The translations under genes were made by a program, and so were the position numbers. A stretch of 64,000 nucleotides of DNA from Hygrophila difformis (taxonomy: Eukaryota; Streptophyta; Magnoliopsida; Lamiales; Acanthaceae), in assembly GCA_030278955.1 (NCBI GenBank), contig JAOANR010000003.1, positions 31,139,227 to 31,203,226 on the forward strand, in the 5' to 3' direction. Position 1 is the stretch's first letter. The number at the start of each line of letters is the position of its first letter. This document shows, in pieces, positions 56,629-64,000 of this stretch. Below the pieces are notes generated by a model. The model made no database searches. It was not told the origin of the DNA and saw only the letters and a list, made by a program, of their open reading frames with translations.

Positions 56629-56988
56629 CTTCTAGATACTTTGTCGTAGACAGTACATTTATTTTGCGCATCCTATTACTTGTATTAAAATTCTTGCAAT
56701 GAATGAAATACAAGTTTGATTTTTTTTGAAACTCTTGACACTAAGTAAGTCGATGGTCAAAAAAAAAAGAAAAAGAAAAAAAAGACGCATGTCATAGAAG
56801 GAGAACGGAATGGTTCAAACACATTTTCTCTAAACGACAATAGTCAAACCAAACAACTAAGCAAGGGTACAAAGGAAACATAAACTACTAAACATAAACA
56901 GCAAGATCACTGTTATACAGTCTCATAGAAAAACAACCGAATAAACCACTACCACTACGAGCCTAAATGGAGATGCAGGGACGAAAGA
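56629..56988. other. Convergent non-coding gap in W
   Basis: Lies between the plus-strand W ORF and the minus-strand ORF. It holds an A-rich tract near 56760-56784 and no gene that I recognise. Confidence 0.45.
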
Positions 56989-58161
56989 TCACTGGTCGGG
57001 AGGCGGGAACTGACGACGCATATACTCGTCCATCTGACGCATGTAGGCATACATGTCGGTCATGGTGGCCTGCTGCTCCAGCTGCCTCGTAGTGATCGTA
57101 TCCATGCGAGCCTAGTATAGATCCATCCTGGCATCCAAAGCATCATAACGAGCCTGCCCGGCTGCGAACCCAGCATCTATACTAAGCTGCATACCCTGCA
57201 TCATCTGAAGTATCTGCGGCACCTCCGGATCCTGCTGGGGAACCGCGGGAGGTGTAGGTGGCTGCTCAGGAGGAACAAATAGAATCAAACCATCACCCTC
57301 GGGCTCCGGGCGAAGGACAGCCCGAGGAGCTCCCTGTCGCAAAGCACTGCGTCGAGCAGCGTAGGTAGGGATACATTAGTAGTCACCAGCAGCTAACTCG
57401 TAAGGATCCGTCTCCGGTGCCGTACGGATCCCCTGAGCCGCACACAAACCACAAATAAGGTGAACGTGAGTGATCACCCTACCCCCTCGTCCTCGGCGCA
57501 ACCCCTCAGATTATCCGCGATACAAGCCCCAACATTCACCCTACCACCTCGGGCGATAAAGCAAATGGTCTCATAGACATGATCTAGGACGATATGGCTC
57601 CGGGTAATCGGTCGGACGCGCCCTAACCATATCTGAGCAAGCTCACGCCACGGTGAGTCCATCGTCGCCAGCCGCAGCTCATGACCGTGCTCGAGCCGAG
57701 GCGCCACCTCAGTGCACAAAACACCCCACGCAGGCGGAGGTATACGGCCCTCAGGCTGTGGCCGAAATACGCCGTCGTCAGGGAGACCGAAGTAGACGTT
57801 GATCGCCTGAGCACTGAAATCTATGTAGCGACCACGAACCCAGACTTGAGATAAGTCGCTGTTCTCCCCAAGACCGCCAATGTTGGCTATGACCTCCATA
57901 GCTAAATAACCAGAAGCAATACCCTCGGGATGGCGCGAGAGTCCAGTCCACTGAAGATGGTCTAAAACCGCCCTAACCCTGTCATCGTCTAAATGACGAG
58001 GATACATGCCTCTCTCCGGAACATAAGCCCTGCTCCGACGAAGCTCGTCGAAATAGAACTCCTGTGAAGCCATCGTCGCAAACCGATACCTATCGTGTCG
58101 GCGGGGACGCACCTCGTCAGGAAGACCCCTGAGTCTCGGACCCCTCTGCTCCTCGACCTCC
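56989..58161 (-). pseudogene. Antisense putative plant transposon protein in W, truncated and frameshifted
   Basis: The minus-strand frame contains SGYLAMEVIANIGG and VWVRGRYIDFSAQAINVYFG, matching the pattern of the putative plant transposon protein domain (often listed as Transposase_32), then ITRSHIVLDHVYETICF. A shift near 57478 moves the frame to one reading VITHVHLICGLCAAQGI, the usual end of that domain. TAA at 57376-57378 and TAG at 57112-57114 interrupt the tail, and the last stop is at 56989-56991. The upstream part is cut off by the LTR of U at 58162. The domain's biochemical role is not established. It occurs as an extra ORF in plant gypsy elements. Here it is antisense to W. Confidence 0.6.
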
Positions 58162-60909
58162 TGTAACACCCCGATTTAATTAACTCATAATTAATTTAAT
58201 TTAGTTATGGTTAATTAACAAAAGACTTAGTATGTGGATTATTTTGTAGGGAATGAAGATTTAAGTGGGGGAAATAAGTGAGTTCAACTCACAAGATAGT
58301 AAGAGTCAAGTGCTCAAATGGGTGCAATGTGGTCAAGACAAGTGGTGTAGACCTTTTAACCCACATTCCGACCCGACCCGGATCCACTTGGGTGTTAAAA
58401 ATCAGATTTTGGACTTGGGGGAAAATCATTTCCACCCTTCACACCCCCAAATCCCGTCACCCTCTCTAGGAGGAACTAGGGTTCTTCCAATTCTTGCACA
58501 AATTGAGCTTTGAGTGCAAAATCAAGTGGGGATCTCATACTATAACCTAAGGTAAGTGTTTTCCATCATCTACCTCTTGTTTTCATGAAGTTGGAGCTAG
58601 TTTTTGATGGGGTTTTGGTGGTGACGGGAATGAAGTATAAGATGGATCTTTTGTAGATTGACTTGATTTTTGGAACTTGGATTCTTGTTTGGAAGCTGAA
58701 ATTGTGTTGAAGGAAGCTAAGGTTAGTACTTGAGATCATTTTGGTGTTGTTGATTTCAAGTTCTTGGTACTCTTTGGATGTATGTTGGAAGAACTCATGT
58801 TTGAAGATGAGTTTTGATGATTTGACTTGATTTCTTGTTATGTAGCTTGGTATTGGTGTTTGGAGGCGTTGGGGAGCTGTATTGGAAGAGTTTGGACCAC
58901 CTCAATACCAGGCAAGGGTAGAGATAGGCCTAAATGGGGGCATAATCGGTGGAATGGCCGGAAACCGCCATTTCCATCGTTTCTGTTGTGTCGGCGCGCA
59001 GTTGGGGCGCCCTTTAGCCAAACAGCGCGCGAGCAGCGCGCGATCGAACGTCACGACGAACGAGTCCCGCGCGGGGTTGGCGCGGTTTTTGTGTAAAAAC
59101 CGCGCCGGGTGCGCGCCACCCCCCCTGCCCGCGCGGTTCGTTCGCTCGTTTTCCGGTTCTTCGTCCTGCGTGTTTCCTTAGTTCTTCTTATGCTTCTAGC
59201 ATGCCATAACTATCATTATGCTCACAATCTTTGAACTTAGTTGCGATTAGCGGTGATCTACTATGCCTTAGTTGAGATCGAGTCTTGTTTCGCTTCTACG
59301 TTGATGTGAGTGTTGGTGCCGATATGTGGGGCTTGGCACACCCTTGACACTTAACTCGTGGTGAGTTGTTTATTTTGTCATGACGCGTAATTTACGTATT
59401 GACATGTGTGGAATTGAATCTGATTATGTGTTGGTGCCGATATGTGGGGCTTGGTACACCCTTGATACTTAACTCACGATGAGTTGTTAATGCCGATATG
59501 GGGGACTTGGCACACCCCGGAATATTTTAAAACTACTATTTTAAAGAGCCCGGATTATTTTTGTTAAAACTATTATTTTCAAGTATTATTATTTTTAAAG
59601 TTATCATTTATAAACTAGTAGTATATTTCAAAGAGCCCAGACTATTTTAAAGCTATCTATTTTAAAGAAAATACTTCACTCGAGATGAGTGATTGAATTG
59701 ATATGTGAATATCTGTGATGATATGTGAATATCTGTGATGATATGGGAATATCTGTGATGATATGGGAATATCTGTGATGATATGGGAATATCTGTGATG
59801 ATATGGGAATATCTGTGATGATATGTGAATATCTGTGATGATATGTGAATATCTGTGATGATATGTGAATATCTGTGATGATATGTTGAGACTGAAAAAT
59901 AATGCTACGCGGGTAGGATACCCTATGCTTACGAATCGGTCTCCGATTGGGCATAATGGTATCTTTCCCGGGGCATTGAGACTGAAAAGGATTTATATCC
60001 TAGTCTGTATTTGGCTAGAAAGGGCTCATGACCCTTAGCCTGACCCGCTTGCCGTAAGCCACGATTTCAGCTGTTAGTGTCCGCGGCGGGGGCACTGTGG
60101 GTATGTCTCTCGACCATTAAGGGGTGTGGACCCTTATATGGGAGGGAATACCGACCATGGTACCTAGGTGCGCGCTAGGCATGCTTATGTGTTGCATTTA
60201 GGGTAGATAGACATCCTAGGTCATAACATTTCATCTCATCATCCATCATTCATCTTATTTGCAGTGGTTGAAGCACCGGTATGGGACGGTGTGATGTTTA
60301 CTTATTTGCACTGTTCAATTTTTATGTTATGCCTAACAAATGTTTAAAAACGAAATATATCTCCACCTATATGTATAAATATACTTCTAGGGAATCAAGT
60401 TAATTCTTGTTTCCCCTTATGCCGATTCTTCTATTCTTGCTCAGTACCTTGTACTGACCCTTGCTATGTTTTCATGTATAGATATTCCCGGGGAGGACGC
60501 AGAGCCTGAGCACGATGTGGGGTTTGGGGATGAGTGATCTACCTAGGGATGCATTAGCATGTTGTGGACTTATGTGCTTGTCTTGAATAATATGCTATGA
60601 CTCTATTACCTTGTCTCGTACTGCTTCTGGTACTGATCGGTACTTTATGTTCTGTCTTGTGCGTACTTAATATCTCTGACAGGTTGAGATGAGACTGTTA
60701 TGTCGACTGGTAAGTCGCATGAATAAGGCTTGTAAGCCGGACGTCTGTTATGATGTGAGGTTTCCTTTCTGGATTTGTATTATGATTTATTGGCTTCCTG
60801 TTTACTTGGCTACGTGTTATTGATCTTAAATTGATTGGCCAACAGTTTAAGAGAGGTAACACGGCAGTGACGTCACAGAAATTTGGTTTTAAATTTTTGG
60901 GGCGTTACA
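58162..60909 (+). repeat. U 5' LTR
   Basis: 2,748 bp with a CpG-rich box (58990-59150), duplicated GTTGGTGCCGATATGTGGGG units (about 59311, 59431 and a partial one at 59498), a patch matching the X leader (59514-59671) and a 20-bp minisatellite (59696-59886). Confidence 0.8.
59696..59886 (+). repeat. 20-bp minisatellite in U LTR
   Basis: About nine tandem copies of GATATGTGAATATCTGTGAT, with a central run where TGTGAA is TGGGAA. It is a direct tandem array without spacers. Confidence 0.9.
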
Positions 60910-60911
60910 TT

Positions 60912-60924
60912 TGGTATCAGAGCC
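60912..60924 (+). other. Primer binding site of U
   Basis: TGGTATCAGAGCC, initiator-Met type, two bases inside the LTR end. Confidence 0.8.
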
Positions 60925-61209
60925 ATGTTTGCTCGTATGTGCTTAGAATTCTAACACAAGCATGTGGTGAGATGTGTGGGGGAAAGCATATAGTGTAGGA
61001 ATTGCATCTAACTCTGCTTATATTCTTGTAGATTGCATTGTTTTTGGTTATCTGCGTGCCCTATAGGGGTGGATTGTGGTTTGTGAATCAAACCAGGATC
61101 AATCCTTGGGGATATTCCGGGAGATCTATACTTAATAATGGATGTTCGGTAAAGAATTATTCTTATTTACCGAGTGTTATTGAATATCTCGTTACGTTAC
61201 GAATATAGG

Positions 61210-62406
61210 ATGCCGCCGCGCAGGGATGGAAGGCCTCGTAGGAATCCGGGGCCAGCTTTTGGGGGTCATGGACAGTACCATGAGAATGGTGGATTTGGCA
61301 ATGATCACGTGGAAGGTGTTCCAATTGAGGAACCTGTAGAGGTGGAGGATGACTTGAACTATGAGGACGAACCAGTGCCTCCACCACCGCCGCCACCTGT
61401 ACAGATGCCATTTGACCCTCAGTTTATGCAATATATGTTTAGTGCTATGTATGGGATGTATCAGGGGCAGGCGAATCAACCTGCACAACCACCACCCAGA
61501 CCCGTGGATTACGTGCATCTAGCAAGGCATTATCAACCGCCGGTCTTTAGTGGAGGAGTAGACCCGGTTGCTCTGACTGTTTGGATTTATCATATGGAGG
61601 AGATCTTCGAGAATATAGACTGCCCAGAGGATTGGAAGGTCAGGGTAGGACAGCAGTATCTTACTGGACCAGCTCTCCATTGGTGGAGGTCGCGTAAGAG
61701 TGAGCTTATGGCGAGACCCAACTTCTCATGGGAAGTTTTCTGTCATGCTTTGAGATCCCACTTTTTCACTACACAGATGGTGAATGTTAAAAAGAGGGAA
61801 TTTCTCAACCTGGAGCAAGCAGGAAATATGACAGTGTCTGAATACTATGGTCGTTTTGTGGAACTCATGTCATACGTACCAATGCTAGTTGCTAATGAAG
61901 AAGATAAGGTTTCGAAGTTTGTGGATGGATTGAAGGCTGAGATCCGGACTGGGTTTAGCAACCAACACGCCTGCTTAGCTTCAGCATATGATCAGGCTTT
62001 ATGCATTGAAAGAGCTCGTGCTGATATGCAGCGCGTGAGGGCCGCTCGTCGCAGGGAGTCAGGGGGGCCGATTAGACCCCATCATAGGCAGACGAGGCCG
62101 AGAAGCGGTGGAGAGACCTCTAGGCCTCGGACTTATGCACAGCCACCGTATAGAAGCGGACCCCACTGCTGGAATTGCGGACAGCAAGGACATTTGAGGT
62201 CACAGTGCCCACAGTTGGTGGGTCGAGTAGGAGGATCTACTTCAGATGCGTCTGGTGGGAATGCGTCGCGTGGACGAGGTGCAGACAGAGGTCGTGGACA
62301 CCAGGGGGACCGTGGGGGCCGTCTCAATGTGATTGAGCGGGCTGAGCTAGATGGGCGAGATGATGTCATGACTGGTAAGTTGCCCATTGTTCAATTTCAA
62401 TCTTGA
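61210..62406 (+). CDS. Gag of element U
   Basis: I chose ATG 61210 (MPPRRDGRPRRNPG), which gives the usual basic Gag N-terminus; an upstream in-frame start at 61174 adds twelve residues without support. After a Pro-rich linker (EPVPPPPPPP), the capsid-like domain shows HYQPPVFSGGVDPVALTVWI, YLTGPALHWW, FFTTQMVNVKKREFLNLEQ and VSEYYGRFVELM. The zinc knuckle CWNCGQQGHLRSQC is complete (Cys-x2-Cys-x4-His-x4-Cys). The frame is intact and ends at TGA 62404-62406, just before a protease remnant in another frame. It would package element RNA. Confidence 0.88.
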   Translation: MPPRRDGRPRRNPGPAFGGHGQYHENGGFGNDHVEGVPIEEPVEVEDDLNYEDEPVPPPPPPPVQMPFDPQFMQYMFSAMYGMYQGQANQPAQPPPRPVDYVHLARHYQPPVFSGGVDPVALTVWIYHMEEIFENIDCPEDWKVRVGQQYLTGPALHWWRSRKSELMARPNFSWEVFCHALRSHFFTTQMVNVKKREFLNLEQAGNMTVSEYYGRFVELMSYVPMLVANEEDKVSKFVDGLKAEIRTGFSNQHACLASAYDQALCIERARADMQRVRAARRRESGGPIRPHHRQTRPRSGGETSRPRTYAQPPYRSGPHCWNCGQQGHLRSQCPQLVGRVGGSTSDASGGNASRGRGADRGRGHQGDRGGRLNVIERAELDGRDDVMTGKLPIVQFQS

Positions 62407-62440
62407 TCGACTTAACCATCTGTAACAAGTACCCCAGGTA

Positions 62441-62790
62441 GTGCCTTATGTTATTAAATGCGTAGGTACTATACTAGTTGATAATGTGCCTGCTTATGCC
62501 TTATATGATTCTGGTGCATCATGCTCGTTTATATCATCGGAATTCGTAACCAATAACGATATGGGACCACTGGAGGCTTATCAACTCCCTGTTACGCTAC
62601 CTTCGGGAGACCTCATGCGAAGCCAGTGGATTAAACCCGATGCACAGATAATCATCAAAGAGTGAGAGTTCAGAGCGAATCTAGTGGTGCTAGATTTGGC
62701 CGATTTTGACGTGATTTTGGGAATGGATTGGCTGTCTAAGTATCAAGCCAGATTAGATTACGGGATACCAAGGATTTCCTTCACCGAAGA
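62441..62790 (+). pseudogene. U protease remnant
   Basis: GTILVDNVPAYALYDSGASC contains the retropepsin DSGA active-site motif, followed by SFISSEF. TGA at 62663-62665 interrupts the frame, and LVVLDLADFDVILGMDWLSK (the second conserved protease block) follows in the same frame. Sequence breaks off near 62790 directly into RNase H. Confidence 0.75.
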
Positions 62791-62795
62791 AGAAG

Positions 62796-63755
62796 GTGAC
62801 CGAGGCTCCGGCCTTAGTGTTACCTGATGAATCGGGGGAATATGAGGTAGACACAGATGCATATTATCGAGGACTTGGGTGTGTGCTTATGCAGTATGGC
62901 AAGGTGATTGCGTATGCATCTAGACAATTAAAGCCTCACGAGCTGAATTACCCGACTCACGACCTGGAGATGGCAGCGGTCGTACATGCATTAAAAATTT
63001 GGAGGCATTATCTTTACGGAGCCAAGTGTCAAATCTATTCGGATCATAAGAACCTTAAATGTCTCTACACTGCAGATAAGATGAGCGGTAGGCAAAGAAG
63101 GTGGTTAGAGTTTTTGCAGGACTACGACACGAGTATTCAGTACATAGAAGGGAAAGCCAACCGGGTGGCTGATGCACTAAGTAGGAAAGGACATGTACTG
63201 AATTCAATTACTCTCCCTTGGAAGTTAAGGCAAGAGTTGAACAAGGAAGGTATTGTGGTTGTTCCTTATGACACGATAGCGAGGTTGAATGCTATGACGG
63301 TGGTGCCATCATTACTCGAGGAACTCAGACTAAGTCAAGCTGTAAGTCAAGAGATGATGCATTTGAAAGCTCAGATTCGTAAGGGTAAAGCGGAAGGCTT
63401 TGTGATTGATAGCAAGAATATGATCAAGTTTGGGGACCGTTGGTGTGTGCCTCCGAAAGATCAGGCGCTGAAAGGAAAAATTATGGAGGAAGCACATTGC
63501 ACACCTTACTCCGTACATCCGGGAGCAGTAAAGATGTACAAGGATTTGAGGCAAAACTATTGGTGGAAAGGCATGAAGAAGGAAGTGGCAGAATTTGTGT
63601 CTAGGTGTTCCACTTGCCAGAAGGTGAAAGCCGAGCACATGAGACCTTCAGGCTTATTACAACCATTGGATGTTCCTACTTGGAAATGGGAATCCATTGC
63701 TATGGACTTTGTCACCGGGCTACCCAGGACACGGAGCAGTTTTGATACTATTTAG
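62796..63755 (+). pseudogene. U RNase H and integrase N-terminus after RT deletion
   Basis: The frame begins within the RT-RNase H connection ([20 protein letters not shown]) and covers RNase [32 protein letters not shown] (catalytic Glu missing or shifted in context), YSDHKNLK and [11 protein letters not shown]. The integrase zinc module follows: [12 protein letters not shown] near 63496-63525, then [11 protein letters not shown], and the start of the core [11 protein letters not shown] (first catalytic Asp). The fingers-palm part of RT including the YxDD motif is absent. An in-frame TAG at 63753-63755 results from an extra base. Confidence 0.85.
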
Positions 63756-64000
63756 GGTAGTTGTGTACCGACTAACCAAGAGTGTTGTGTTTATACCAAT
63801 GAGATTGAACTGGAGCATGCAACAGTTCACTGGCGCTTACATCCAACATGTGCTTAGACGTTTTGGTATTCCTCGAGAAATCAATTCCGACAGAGATTCC
63901 AGATTCCTGTCAAGGTTCTGGAAGGAATTGCAGACAGTCTTTGGGACGCAGATCAGTATGAGTACTGTGTGGCACCCTCAGACTGATGGACAGACCGAAA
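63756..64000 (+). pseudogene. U integrase core, continued in another frame
   Basis: After a one-base shift near 63752 the integrase core continues: VVVYRLTKSVVFIP, FGIPREINSDRDSRF (second catalytic Asp) and WHPQTDGQTE (catalytic Glu at the very end of the window). Confidence 0.85.

Larger units (their letters stand above)
25018..58161 (+). mobile_element. Element W: outer host element of the nest
   Basis: The 5' LTR starts TGTAAAACCCGAG at 25018 and, after removing element Y (26711-46284), resumes at 46290 and ends GGGTGTTACA at 47140. A primer site TGGTATCAGAGACC follows. Its interior holds a short coiled-coil ORF split by element V, then an antisense ORF split by element U. No RT or integrase is seen before U, and the 3' LTR lies beyond the window if it exists. 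Because Y, V and U all sit in it, W is the oldest insertion here. Confidence 0.7.
58162..64000 (+). mobile_element. Element U: gypsy element with deleted RT, open at window end
   Basis: The 5' LTR (58162-60909) begins TGTAACACCCCG and ends GGGGCGTTACA. The primer site TGGTATCAGAGCC follows at 60912. Gag, a protease remnant, RNase H and integrase follow in plus orientation. The RT core is missing, joined directly from the end of protease to RNase H near 62790. The 3' LTR is outside the window. Element sense and order fit Ty3/gypsy, with Gag resembling plant chromovirus Gag. Confidence 0.85.

Noticed and set aside
58265..58513. 82-codon frame at the start of the U LTR
   Set aside because: Within LTR leader sequence, no motif, and no reason to expect translation.
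59696..59886. Possible CRISPR-like array
   Set aside because: Direct 20-bp tandem copies without spacers, in a plant LTR; it is a minisatellite.

Overview
This window looks like gene-poor, repeat-dense chromosome from a flowering plant, probably a eudicot. Nearly all of it is transposable elements, many nested in one another. The evidence is plant-type Ty3/gypsy polyproteins, initiator-Met tRNA primer sites next to LTR ends, Stowaway MITEs with TA target duplications, a plant L1-type RNase H domain, TTTAGGG repeats, and plant promoter boxes. I see no host housekeeping gene and no tRNA or rRNA gene. LAYOUT. 395-2676 is a small copia-like element on the minus strand with two 0.93-kb LTRs and almost no interior. 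2922-4101 is a Stowaway MITE split by a 5'-truncated LINE (3105-4043). 4349-18521 is a second MITE split by a 13.9-kb Tat-lineage gypsy element (4588-18494, minus strand) that encodes Gag-protease, RT, RNase H, a second RNase H and integrase. 18.5-21.4 kb is AT-rich, with a degenerate tandem repeat and a CACTA-type terminus. 21374-23003 is the 5' end of another gypsy element. 23.0-25.0 kb is non-coding with small repeats. From 25018 to the end lies one nest. Element W (5' LTR starting at 25018) holds element Y (26711-46284, TSD TTTAT) in its LTR. Y holds element X (27522-38808, TSD GGAGG, LTRs apparently identical) in its own 5' LTR. W is also interrupted by V (47864-56401, minus strand, TSD GGACG) inside its small ORF, and by U (58162 to beyond the window) inside an antisense ORF. 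CENTRAL FINDING. The Tat element carries, between integrase and its 3' LTR and antisense to its own genes, what looks like a complete intron-containing plant gene at 5241-10103. It has a promoter with a GGCCCAT box, a telo-box and a TATA box, and a 0.7-kb leader with no ATG but many GGCCGCCA motifs. Nine exons can be read, encoding about 1,076 residues: an Ala-rich N-terminus, a plant mobile domain (PMD, aminotransferase-like family), an acidic segment and a C-terminal coiled coil. Antisense orientation explains how introns survive reverse transcription. W repeats the theme with an antisense putative plant transposon-protein ORF. HOW THE PARTS RELATE. Several elements cannot move alone: X, V and the small copia element are nearly coding-free, Y keeps only Gag, and U has lost its RT core. 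Autonomous partners must be elsewhere if they are active. Three of the long-LTR families (X, Y, U) carry strong splice signals bracketing an intron-like block inside the LTR, and W retains the acceptor. LTR boundaries and exon joins were read by eye and not confirmed with transcripts or database searches.
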